Below are positions 15,851-24,303 of a stretch of DNA of 64,000 bases, in pieces. This DNA is from Brevibacterium moorei (GTDB lineage Bacteria > Actinomycetota > Actinomycetes > Actinomycetales > Brevibacteriaceae). Position 1 is the stretch's first letter; each line of letters starts with the position of its first letter. The position numbers and the translations under genes were made by a program. The stretch lies in NCBI RefSeq assembly GCF_024580735.1, contig NZ_JANIJX010000002.1, forward strand, positions 1 through 64,000, written 5' to 3'. Under the pieces are notes generated by a model. That model saw only the letters and a program-made list of their open reading frames with translations. It had not been told where the DNA came from and made no database searches.

Positions 15851-17146
15851 GAAGCCCACCTCCAGGTCGGCCAGGATGTCCTCGATTCCCTCGATGCCCA
15901 CCGACAGGCGTACCAGCGCCGGATTCACCGCCGACTGTGCCTGTTCCTCGGGGCTCAGCTGCGAGTGCGTCGTGGACGCCGGATGGATGACGAGCGACTT
16001 GGCATCGCCGATGTTGGCGACGTTGGAGTGCAGTTGCAGCGCATCGACGAATGCGACGGCCGCGTCATAGCCGCCTGCGATGTCGAAGCTGAGCACGGAG
16101 CCCACCCCGCGGCCTTCCGAAAGTTCCCGCCCGCGTTCGTACCAGGGGCTGGACTGCAGGCCCGCGTAGTTGACCTTCTGCACCTGTGGGTGGTTTTCGA
16201 GGAATTCGGCGACGCGCTGCGCGTTGGACACGTGGCGCTCCACGCGCAGGCTCAGCGTCTCCAGGCCCTGGCTGATGAGGAAGGCGTTGAACGGCGAGGC
16301 CGCGGCGCCCAGATCGCGCAGCAGCTGGACACGGATCTTGAGGAAGTACGACACATTCGCGCCGAAGTCGGAATCCGGCCCCAGATCGCGACCGAACACC
16401 AGACCGTTGTAGCTGGGATCGGGCTCGTTGAAGCCGGGGAACTTCTCCGGCTCGCGCGTGTAGTCGAACGTACCACCGTCCACGATCACCCCGCCGATCG
16501 CGGTGCCGTGGCCGCCCAGGTACTTCGTGGCCGAATGGACCACGACGTCGGCGCCGTGCTCCAGGGGGCGGATGAGATACGGAGTGGCCAGCGTGTTGTC
16601 CACGATGAGCGGGACGCCCGCCTCGTGTGCGACGGAAGAGACGCCGGCGAGGTCGAGCACATCGGAGCGCGGGTTGGACACGACCTCGCCGAAGAACGCG
16701 CGGGTGTTGGGTTTGACGGCCGCCCGCCATTCGTCCAGGTCATCTGGATTCTGTACGAAGGTGACGTCGATGCCGAACTTCTTCAACGTAACGCCCAGCA
16801 TGTTGTAGGTGCCGCCGTACAGGCTCGGGCTGGAGACGACGTGGCCGCCGGCCTCGACGATGTTGATGATGGAGTAGAACTCGGCTGCCTGGCCCGAGGC
16901 CACGAAGACCGCTCCCACGCCACCCTCGAGGCTGGCGATCCGGTCCTCCACGGCTTCGATCGTCGGGTTGCCCAGGCGGGTGTAGATCGGGCCGAGCTCC
17001 GCCAGGGCGAAACGGTCCGCCGCCGCCTTGGCGTCGGGGAAGACGAAAGAGGTGGTCTGGTAGATCGGCAGCGCGCGGGCGCCGGTCTGGCTGTCGACGA
17101 TCTGTCCGGCGTGGACCTGGCGGGTTTCGAAGGACTGTTCGGCCAT
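15836..17146 (-). CDS. metY: O-acetylhomoserine sulfhydrylase
   Basis: The 436-residue PLP enzyme of the Cys/Met metabolism family makes homocysteine from O-acetylhomoserine and sulfide. The PLP lysine is Lys208 in HSATKYLGGHGT. The ETRQVHAGQ N-terminus, YTRLGNPT near 55 and the IVDNTLATPY segment are typical of MetY, and length near 430 separates it from shorter MetB/MetC proteins. GAGGAG lies upstream of ATG 17146. It is upstream of metX, giving direct sulfhydrylation of acetylhomoserine. Confidence 0.93.
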   Translation of the reverse strand: MAEQSFETRQVHAGQIVDSQTGARALPIYQTTSFVFPDAKAAADRFALAELGPIYTRLGNPTIEAVEDRIASLEGGVGAVFVASGQAAEFYSIINIVEAGGHVVSSPSLYGGTYNMLGVTLKKFGIDVTFVQNPDDLDEWRAAVKPNTRAFFGEVVSNPRSDVLDLAGVSSVAHEAGVPLIVDNTLATPYLIRPLEHGADVVVHSATKYLGGHGTAIGGVIVDGGTFDYTREPEKFPGFNEPDPSYNGLVFGRDLGPDSDFGANVSYFLKIRVQLLRDLGAAASPFNAFLISQGLETLSLRVERHVSNAQRVAEFLENHPQVQKVNYAGLQSSPWYERGRELSEGRGVGSVLSFDIAGGYDAAVAFVDALQLHSNVANIGDAKSLVIHPASTTHSQLSPEEQAQSAVNPALVRLSVGIEGIEDILADLEVGFAAAK

Positions 17147-17235
17147 GGCGTGTGCTCCTCGGGTGGACTGCTGACTGCTGCGGACCAATCTAGGGGCACA
17201 CCGCCTCCGACCCGGTGTACGGCGTCATCTGAAGG

Positions 17236-17853
17236 TCACACTGCGTCATCTTTCGTCATCGGGGTGTCGGCCTCCCTGGTCAGCAGCGAGCGTTTGAGCT
17301 CGGGACCCCAGCGGAACTGGCCCACCTGGCCGCCGGTGCGCAGCACGCGATGGCATGGCACGAACAACGCTGCCGCGTTCTTCGCACACGCCGAGGCGGC
17401 CGCCCGGATCGCGGTGGGCCGCCCGGCGGCCGCGGCGAACTCCGCATAGCTCAGCGGATGCCCCGGCGCGATCAGGCGCAGGGCCTGCCAGGCCGCCTCG
17501 CGGAAGGGACCCGATGCCTGCTCGACGGGGATGCGCGCGGGGGCGGCCAGATCACCGGCATAGTAGGCCGCAACGGCCCGTACCGCGTGGTCGAGCACCT
17601 CGGTCTGGCCCAGGTCCGGGCTCGGGTCGGTTGCTCCGGTGCCCGGCGCTTCTCCGGCCTTCGTTGTCTCCACCACGGTCTGCGGTCGCAGGCTGGGGTG
17701 GATGAGTTCCACCAGCTGCCCGGGGTTTGTGGTCCAGCCCGAGGCCAGGACCGCATGGGGCCCGGCCACGATCGTGAACGGCCCGTCGGGGGTGGGAACG
17801 GTACGGCTGCGGACGTTGTCCGCCTGGTGGTGCTGTGGTGTCCTCATGCTCAT
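17236..17853 (-). CDS. ogt: Methylated-DNA-[protein]-cysteine S-methyltransferase
   Basis: The 205-residue suicide enzyme removes O6-methylguanine. The acceptor Cys167 lies in PCHRV, followed by GQVGQFRWG, and FREAAWQALRLIAPGHPLSYAEFAAAAG forms the DNA-binding part (about 115-142). The N-terminal domain is RNase H-like. ATG 17853 overlaps the stop of the Ada-AlkA gene by four bases (ATGA), so the two are translated together as a methylation-damage repair operon. Confidence 0.92.
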   Translation of the reverse strand: MSMRTPQHHQADNVRSRTVPTPDGPFTIVAGPHAVLASGWTTNPGQLVELIHPSLRPQTVVETTKAGEAPGTGATDPSPDLGQTEVLDHAVRAVAAYYAGDLAAPARIPVEQASGPFREAAWQALRLIAPGHPLSYAEFAAAAGRPTAIRAAASACAKNAAALFVPCHRVLRTGGQVGQFRWGPELKRSLLTREADTPMTKDDAV

Positions 17854-19406
17854 TCGTCCTTCTTCGATGGTGCTGATCGCCGGGGGCTCCTCCCCGGTCC
17901 GGCTGCTGCCCGCTGCCAGATGTGCAGCGCCGCGTAGGACCGCCAGGGGGCGAATCCCCTCGGGTCGATCCCGCGCAGGTGCAGGTCGCCGACCGGCCAG
18001 GCGTCGGGATCTCCCGTGAGCCGCATGACGATGTACTCCGTGGTCCATTCCCCGATTCCGGAATGGGCCAGTAGCTCGTCCCGCAGCTGGTCCGGGGCCC
18101 GGCCCTCCGTGGGCAGTGCCCCGGTGGACAGTGCGCAGGCCAGCCGGCGCAGGGTGTTAATCGGGCGGGCGGGCAGCCGCAGGGGCCGGTCGGGGTCCGG
18201 GTGTCCCGGCACGGCTTCCGGCAGCCCGCTGGCCAGGGCCGCGGCACTCGGGAAGTAGGCGCTCAGTTCCGGAAACCCACCGGTATACGGCTCGCCCAGT
18301 ACGGTGGTCAGCCTGCTCAGATGGCCGGCCGCCGCTGCCACGGAGATCTGCTGGCCCACAATGGCCCTGGCCGTGATCTCCATGGGATCGACGGCCCCGG
18401 GGATGCGGATGCCGGGCCGCGCCACCACCTGTGCAGCCAGCGGCCCCCGTCCTAGGGCGGCGTCGATCGCGGGAGCGTCCGCGTCGAGGTCGAACAGCCG
18501 GCGGATGCGCGCTGTGGCCGGTCCCAGGTCAGCCAGGCGCGGGAGCTCGAGCTCGGCCGCCGCCCGCCAATGGCCGGGGGTGGCCGAGGCCCGGGCGAAT
18601 TCGACGCGGATCGCCCCGGGGCCGCCGGGTAACAGCAGAGTCCTGCTGTAGCGCAGTCGGTCCGCTGACCGGTCGATGGCCTCCACCCCGGCAATCGTCC
18701 GGTGTTCGAGGAAGTCCATGATGCCGGGGGCGTCATAGGGCGGGCGCAGGGGCAGGTCCACCTGTAATCGCAGTCCCGCCGGCCCGCCACCGTTCGGGTC
18801 CACCAGTGGATCCGGATTCTCACCGCGGGTACGGGTGGCTGACCGGTGAGCGCGCTCGCGCAGCTGGGTGGGGGTCAGGTCGAAGACGGCGCGGATCGTG
18901 TCGTTGAACTGCCGGATGGAGCCGAACCCGGCCGCATATGCGATATCGGCGCTGCGCAGCCGTGTGCCGAGGAGCAGTTCGCGGGCCAGCTGGGCGCGCC
19001 GGACACGGGCCAGGTCCAGAGCCGAGGCCCCGTATGCGGTTTCGAGGATCCGGCCCAGGTGGCGGGGAGTGTAGCCGAGTTCCGCCGCCAGCCGGGGCAC
19101 GGAGTGGCGGTCGACGTAGCCGTCGTCGATCAGCCGCAGGGCCCGGCCCGCCACCTGTGCGGGGTCCGTGGGCGGGCCGGGGACGGTCTCGGGCAGGCAG
19201 CGGCGGCAGGCCCGGAACCCCGCCCTGCTCGCAGCCGCCGCGCTGGCGAAGTAGCGGATGTTCTGCCGGGCCGGGGTCCGGGCGGGGCAGGAGGGACGGC
19301 AGAAGATCCCCGTGCTCGTCACGGCGAAGAAGAACTGCCCGTCGAACCGGGCATCGCGGCTGGACACGGCTCGGTAGCGCCTGTCCGCGTCCTGCTCCCC
19401 TGTCAT
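17850..19406 (-). CDS. Ada regulator-AlkA 3-methyladenine DNA glycosylase fusion
   Basis: The 518-residue protein combines an alkylation sensor and a glycosylase. An N-terminal Ada metal-binding domain (about 10-80) has the four zinc/methyl-acceptor cysteines in CRPSC and ACRRC. An AraC helix-turn-helix domain (85-185) follows, with ELGYTPRHLGRIL and AYAAGFGSIRQFND. Then come AlkA N-terminal and HhH-GPD domains (from about 215) with HSGIGEWTTEYI and VGDLHLRG carrying the catalytic Asp. It excises alkylated bases and likely activates its own operon after self-methylation. ATG 19406 has AAGGG seven bases upstream; TTG or ATG starts a few codons earlier lack spacing. Confidence 0.9.
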   Translation of the reverse strand: MTGEQDADRRYRAVSSRDARFDGQFFFAVTSTGIFCRPSCPARTPARQNIRYFASAAAASRAGFRACRRCLPETVPGPPTDPAQVAGRALRLIDDGYVDRHSVPRLAAELGYTPRHLGRILETAYGASALDLARVRRAQLARELLLGTRLRSADIAYAAGFGSIRQFNDTIRAVFDLTPTQLRERAHRSATRTRGENPDPLVDPNGGGPAGLRLQVDLPLRPPYDAPGIMDFLEHRTIAGVEAIDRSADRLRYSRTLLLPGGPGAIRVEFARASATPGHWRAAAELELPRLADLGPATARIRRLFDLDADAPAIDAALGRGPLAAQVVARPGIRIPGAVDPMEITARAIVGQQISVAAAAGHLSRLTTVLGEPYTGGFPELSAYFPSAAALASGLPEAVPGHPDPDRPLRLPARPINTLRRLACALSTGALPTEGRAPDQLRDELLAHSGIGEWTTEYIVMRLTGDPDAWPVGDLHLRGIDPRGFAPWRSYAALHIWQRAAAGPGRSPRRSAPSKKDE

Positions 19407-19491
19407 GTCCATGCCCTTATCCAAACGCGTCGGACGGGTCCTGTCTAGCGGGAATCGGACATGGCAGCGGGACTTCGGTGAGAATCCGGGC

Positions 19492-20961
19492 TCAGAGTCG
19501 GGCCCGCAGCCCCGCGTAGAGCCGACGGCGCAACGGCCTGTCCCCGGTGAGCAGCAGGGCGCAGGCCGCTGCTGCGACGGCGCCGATGATGGGGAAGAAC
19601 ACGGTGGCGGGCACGGCCGTGTAGAGCAGCGCGAACAGGGCGGAGAGGGTGGAGCCCGCGCCCAGGCACAGGATCTTCAGGGCGACCAGCTGGGTGGCGA
19701 ACCTGGCCGGGGCGACCTCGGCGACGACGGAGAAGCCGATCGGGCCGACGAAGGCCTCGGAGACGCCCGCGACGATCAGGCACAGCAGGATCCACCACAC
19801 GGACACCGCGTGGTCGCCGGCCCCGGCGGCCGGCCACATCATGAGGTAGGCGACGCCGATGAGCGCGAAGCCGATCGTGAACTTGTGCGCCGGCCCCAGT
19901 GCTCCCAACCGGCCGGAGCGCCAGCGGGCGCCGGCCAGCAGAGGGATGACCAGGACGAGTGCGACCTCGCCGACCACGGAGAACCAGGCCACGGGGAAGT
20001 CCCAGCCGCCCACGGACAGGTCGACGTGTTCGCTGACGATCAGCGGGACGGTGGTGAACAGCTGCAGCCACAGGCCGTAATACAGTGTCTCCCCCAGCCA
20101 CAGTGGCAGGTAGCCGGCCACCCGGGTGCGTTCGGCCCCGTCGATGTCCGGCGAGCGCAGCATCAGGGTGAAGTAGCCGGTGACGCACAGGGCGATGACG
20201 GCGCCGACTGCCCAGTTGAGGTTGTTGGCGTCGATGATGCCGGAGGCGATGGCGGCGATGATGAGGCAGACGGCAATGGCGGTGATGCCGGCGCGGCGCA
20301 GGAGGGCGTGGGCGTCGATGGGGTTGGGGATGGTGTCGGCTGTGGCTGGGAGGGTGTGCATGCGGATGCAGTATTGGGTCAGGGCGATGGTCATGCCGAT
20401 GGCGGCGAGTCCGAAGGCGTAGTGGAAGCCGAGGCTGCTTTGGAGCCAGCCGGTGAGGAGGGGGCCTGCGATGGCTCCGATGTTCATGGCGAGGTAGTAG
20501 TAGGAGAATCCTGCGTCGCGGTGGGTGCGGTTCCAGCCGGTGAAGAGGACGCCGATGAGGGATGTGATGTTGGTTTTGAGGAGTCCGGTGCCGATGGCGA
20601 TGCAGGTCAGGCCGGTGATGAGGCCGGTGATGCCGGGGATGAGGGCCAGGCAGAGGTGTCCGCTGGTGATGATGATGGCGCCGGTTAGGACGAGGTGGCG
20701 GGCGGTGATGAGGCGGTCGGCGAGCCAGGCGCCGAGGAGCTGGGCGAGGTAGAGGCTGCCGCCGTAGGCGCCGACGATGCTGACGGCGGTGGTGTTGGTC
20801 AGGCCGAGTCCGCCGTCGGTGGTGTTGTAGAGGAGGTAGTAGGTGAGGACACCTTGGAGGCCGTAGTAGCTGAAGCGTTCCCAGGCTTCTGTGAAGGAGA
20901 GGTTCCAGAAGTTGCGGGGTTGGGATTGCCGGTTTCGGTTCGGGGTGTCCACCGGGTCCAT
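19492..20961 (-). CDS. POT/PTR-family proton-coupled oligopeptide transporter
   Basis: The 489-residue membrane protein has 12 to 14 helices. It carries both POT signatures: FTEAWERFSYYG (the E-x-x-E-R-F motif on helix 1) and FSYYYLAMNIGAIAGPLLTG on helix 5. It imports di- and tripeptides with protons, as DtpT-type transporters do. Its start is 21 bases after the dnaE2 stop on the same strand, with no terminator between. It therefore probably shares the mutasome transcript, an unusual partner for a DNA-damage operon; a separate promoter inside dnaE2 is possible. Confidence 0.88.
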   Translation of the reverse strand: MDPVDTPNRNRQSQPRNFWNLSFTEAWERFSYYGLQGVLTYYLLYNTTDGGLGLTNTTAVSIVGAYGGSLYLAQLLGAWLADRLITARHLVLTGAIIITSGHLCLALIPGITGLITGLTCIAIGTGLLKTNITSLIGVLFTGWNRTHRDAGFSYYYLAMNIGAIAGPLLTGWLQSSLGFHYAFGLAAIGMTIALTQYCIRMHTLPATADTIPNPIDAHALLRRAGITAIAVCLIIAAIASGIIDANNLNWAVGAVIALCVTGYFTLMLRSPDIDGAERTRVAGYLPLWLGETLYYGLWLQLFTTVPLIVSEHVDLSVGGWDFPVAWFSVVGEVALVLVIPLLAGARWRSGRLGALGPAHKFTIGFALIGVAYLMMWPAAGAGDHAVSVWWILLCLIVAGVSEAFVGPIGFSVVAEVAPARFATQLVALKILCLGAGSTLSALFALLYTAVPATVFFPIIGAVAAAACALLLTGDRPLRRRLYAGLRARL

Positions 20962-20982
20962 TTTAGTGGATGCCGGGGTGGG

Positions 20983-23900
20983 TTATTGGAAGTCGCGGGA
21001 TTCGGTGGGCAGGGTCAGTGTGGTGTTGTCGAGGTGGAGGGGTTGCAGGGAGTGGGCGTAGAGGCTGACGACGGTGTCTGCGCGTTGGATGAGTCCGGTG
21101 ATGGTCAGGGCGTTGTGGTTCAGGGCGATGGGACCGTAGCGGTGGAGGAATCCTTGGGTGCACACGATGTTGAGCATTCCGTATTCGTCTTCGAGGTTCA
21201 TGAAGGTGATGCCGGAGGCTGTGGCGGGGCGTTGGCGGTGGGTGATGAGGCCTGCGACGGTGATGCGGGTGTGGTCGGGTGTGTGGTGGGCGTCTGCGGT
21301 GGAGGCGTAGCCGGCGGCGGTGAGGGCGGTGCGGAGTTGTTCTGTGGGGTAGGCCTCGGTGGTGATGCCGGTGGTGGTCAGTTGGGCGAGGGTGGTTTCG
21401 AAGTGGCTGAGGGTGGGCAGGGTGGGTGTGTGGTAGATGGGTGAGGTGCCGGGCAGGGTGTCGGGGCCGATGCCGGTCAGGGAGCCTGTGATCCAGAGGG
21501 CTTGGCGGCGGTCGAGGCCGAGGGTGTCGAGGGTTCCCGCTGTGGCGAGGGCGGCGAGCGCGCCTGTGTCGAGGCCGGTGCGTTCGGCGAGGTTTTCGGG
21601 GCTGGTGTAGGGGTGGGTGCCGCGGGTGGTGGTGATGTGTTCTGCGGTGCTGGTGGTGATGCCGCGGATTTGGTCGAGGCCGAGGCGGATGGCGGGTGCG
21701 GTGGGGTTTGCCGGTGTGGGTTCTATGTCGGTGCGGGCGGTGGAGGCGTTGATGTCGGCAGGTTGGATGGTGACGCCGTGGCGGCGGGCGTCGGCGATGA
21801 GTGATTGGGGTGAGTAGAAGCCCATGGGTTGGCTGCGCAGGAGGCCGGCGGTGAAGGCGGCTGGGTGGTGGTGTTTGAGCCAGGCGGAGTCGTAGACGAG
21901 GCCGGCGAAGCTGATGGCGTGGCTTTCGGGGAAGCCGTAGTCGGCGAAGGCGGCGATTTTCTCGAAGATGGTCTGGGCGGTGGCGGGGTCGATGCCGCGG
22001 GTGGCGGCGCCGGTGTGGAAGTCGTGGCGCAGGGCTTCCATGCGGGTGTGGGAGCGGCGGGAGCCCATGGCGCGGCGCAGTTCGTCGGCTTGGGCTCCGG
22101 TGAAGCCTGCGGTGTCGATGGCCATGCGCATGAGTTGTTCTTGGAACAGGGGGATGCCCAGGGTTTTCTCCAGGGCGCCGCGCAGGCTGGGGTGGAGGTA
22201 GGTGATGTCTTCGGTGCCCTGGCGGCGGCGGAGGTAGGGGTGGACGGAGCCGCCTTGGATGGGGCCGGGGCGGATGAGGGCGACTTGGATGGCGAGGTCG
22301 TAGAGGGTGCGGGGTTTCAGGCGGGGCAGGGTGGCCAGTTGGGCGCGGGATTCGACTTGGAAGACGCCGATGGCGTCGCCGGCGCACAGCATGTCGTAGA
22401 CCTCTGGGGCTTCTTTGGGGATGTCGGTGCGGGTGAAGTCGGTGGGGACGAGTCGGTGGGTGCGCAGCAGGTCGATCGTCTGGTGGAGGGCGCCGAGCAT
22501 GCCCAGGCCCAGCAGGTCGAATTTGACCAGGTTCATGGCGGCGGCGTCGTCTTTGTCCCATTGGATGACGGTGCGGTTTTCCATGGTGGCGGGTTCGACG
22601 GGGACGGTGTGGGCGATGGGGCGGTCGGCCAGGATCATGCCGCCGGAGTGGATGCCCAGGTGGCGGGGTGTGTCCAGAAGGTTCTCGGCGAGGGTCAGGA
22701 CGGGTGCGGGGATGGGGGTCTGGCCTGGTGCCGGGAGGCTGCGGTGGTGGGTCAGGGCGCGGGTGAAGGCGTCCCCGGCGCCGGGGTCGTGGCCCAGGGC
22801 GGCTGCGGCGTCGCGGATGGCCGATTTGGCGCGGTAGGTGATGACGTTGGCGACTTGGGCGGCGTGGTCGCGGCCGTAGAGGCGGTAGACGTATTGGATG
22901 ACTTCTTCGCGGCGGTCGGATTCGATGTCGAGGTCGATGTCGGGGTAGCCGGCGCGTTCGGGGCTTAAGAAGCGGTCGAAGAGCAGTCCGAAGCGCACGG
23001 CGTCGACTGCGGTGATGCCCAGGACGTAGCAGACGGCCGAGTTCGCCGCCGAGCCCCTGCCCTGGCAGTAGATGTCGTTGTCGCGGCAGAATCGGGCGAT
23101 GTCCTCGACGATGAGGAAGTAGCCGGGGAAGCCCATGGTTTCGATGACGGCGAGTTCCCGGTCCAGTTGTGCCCAGGCGTCGGGGCGGTGGCTGCGGGGG
23201 CCGTAGTGGCGGTGGGCGCCGGCTGTCACCAGGGCGCGCAGGCGTTCGGGTTCGGTGGTGCCGGCGGGGATGGGGGCGTGTGGGAGGCCGGCGCGGGCGG
23301 CGGAGAGTTCGAAGGCGCATTCGCGGGCCAGGGTGACGGTGTGGGCCACCGGTGCGGGGCCGAAGAGGTGGCGCATCCGGGCGCCGTCGCGCAGGCGGGC
23401 CGAGGCGTTCGGTGGCAGGTGGCCGGCCAGTTCGCTTAGGGGTCTGCGGGCGCGGATCGCGGCGCGGGCCTGGGCGTCGTGGAAGCGGGCGCGGGTGGCG
23501 TAGTGCACGGCGTTCGTCGCCACCGTCGGCAGGTCGAAGGCCTGGGCCAGGGCGGTCAGCCGGGCGATGTGCTCATCGTCTGTGGGCAGGCCGGCGCGGG
23601 TCAGTTCGACGACGACGCGCTCGCCGAAGCGTTCCACGAGTTCGGCCAGGGCCCGTCCGGCCGGGTCTGTGCGTCCCGGTGCCGCTCCGGGGTGGGCCGC
23701 GAGCGCTTGGCCCAGGTGGCCTTTGCGGCAGCCGGTGAGTATGTACCAGTCTCCGGCGGCTGCGGTCAGGGCGTCGAGGTCGTAGACGGGGTGGTTCTTC
23801 TCTCCGGCCAGCAGGGCGGTGGAGAGCTGGGTGGACAGGTTGCGGTAGCCGGTGACGCCGCGGGCCAGGACGAGGAGGTGGGTGGCCTGGGGGTCGGCTT

Positions 23901-24303
23901 GGCCTGGGATCTTCTGTTTCAGGTCCAGGGAGAGTTCTGCGCCGAAGATGGTGGGCAGGTGCAGGGGTTTGGCCGCTTGGGCCAGTCGGACGGCGCCGTA
24001 GAGGCCGTTGTGGTCGGTCAGGGCGAGTCCGTGCAGGCCCAGGGCGTGGGCGGTGTGTGCCAGTTCTTCGGGGTCGGAGGCGCCATCGAGGAAGCTGAAC
24101 TGGGAGTGGGCGTGCAGTTCGGCGTAGGGCACGGTGTCCGCCGGCGGGCGGGCGGGTGTCGGTTCCCGGATGGGTTGGGTGTGTCTGTCGGGGCGGGCGA
24201 AGGTGGGTGCGTCTGAGCCGGTGGCTTCGGGGTCGGGGGTGGTGCGGGAGAGTCGGCGTTCGAATTCGCGCCAGGGTATGTCGGGGTTGGTGAAGCGGCT
24301 CAT
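20983..24303 (-). CDS. dnaE2: Error-prone DNA polymerase DnaE2
   Basis: This is a 1106-residue C-family polymerase alpha subunit of the DnaE2/ImuC branch. The PHP domain starts at ELHAHSQFSFLDGAS near residue 63. The palm carries catalytic aspartates in YPDIDLDIES. GRGSAANSAVCY, FQVESRAQLATLPRL and the HAISFAGLVY segments follow. A helix-hairpin-helix and a C-terminal OB fold (ITVAGLITHRQRP) complete it. It performs translesion synthesis with ImuA' and ImuB. ATG 24303 overlaps the imuB stop by four bases. The longer upstream reading frame is the shadow of imuB. Confidence 0.95.
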   Translation of the reverse strand: MSRFTNPDIPWREFERRLSRTTPDPEATGSDAPTFARPDRHTQPIREPTPARPPADTVPYAELHAHSQFSFLDGASDPEELAHTAHALGLHGLALTDHNGLYGAVRLAQAAKPLHLPTIFGAELSLDLKQKIPGQADPQATHLLVLARGVTGYRNLSTQLSTALLAGEKNHPVYDLDALTAAAGDWYILTGCRKGHLGQALAAHPGAAPGRTDPAGRALAELVERFGERVVVELTRAGLPTDDEHIARLTALAQAFDLPTVATNAVHYATRARFHDAQARAAIRARRPLSELAGHLPPNASARLRDGARMRHLFGPAPVAHTVTLARECAFELSAARAGLPHAPIPAGTTEPERLRALVTAGAHRHYGPRSHRPDAWAQLDRELAVIETMGFPGYFLIVEDIARFCRDNDIYCQGRGSAANSAVCYVLGITAVDAVRFGLLFDRFLSPERAGYPDIDLDIESDRREEVIQYVYRLYGRDHAAQVANVITYRAKSAIRDAAAALGHDPGAGDAFTRALTHHRSLPAPGQTPIPAPVLTLAENLLDTPRHLGIHSGGMILADRPIAHTVPVEPATMENRTVIQWDKDDAAAMNLVKFDLLGLGMLGALHQTIDLLRTHRLVPTDFTRTDIPKEAPEVYDMLCAGDAIGVFQVESRAQLATLPRLKPRTLYDLAIQVALIRPGPIQGGSVHPYLRRRQGTEDITYLHPSLRGALEKTLGIPLFQEQLMRMAIDTAGFTGAQADELRRAMGSRRSHTRMEALRHDFHTGAATRGIDPATAQTIFEKIAAFADYGFPESHAISFAGLVYDSAWLKHHHPAAFTAGLLRSQPMGFYSPQSLIADARRHGVTIQPADINASTARTDIEPTPANPTAPAIRLGLDQIRGITTSTAEHITTTRGTHPYTSPENLAERTGLDTGALAALATAGTLDTLGLDRRQALWITGSLTGIGPDTLPGTSPIYHTPTLPTLSHFETTLAQLTTTGITTEAYPTEQLRTALTAAGYASTADAHHTPDHTRITVAGLITHRQRPATASGITFMNLEDEYGMLNIVCTQGFLHRYGPIALNHNALTITGLIQRADTVVSLYAHSLQPLHLDNTTLTLPTESRDFQ

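Noticed and set aside
17147..17235. Possible SAM riboswitch before metY or metX
   Set aside because: I looked for the conserved SAM-I or SAM-IV core upstream of metY and in the metY-metX spacer and found no matching helices.
15965..17449. Long plus-strand frame opposite metY and ogt
   Set aside because: It is the antisense shadow of metY, which has its PLP lysine, family length and ribosome site.
20963..23320. Long minus-strand frame rich in Arg, Pro and His inside dnaE2
   Set aside because: It is another frame of the well-supported dnaE2 gene, with low-complexity composition and no start context.
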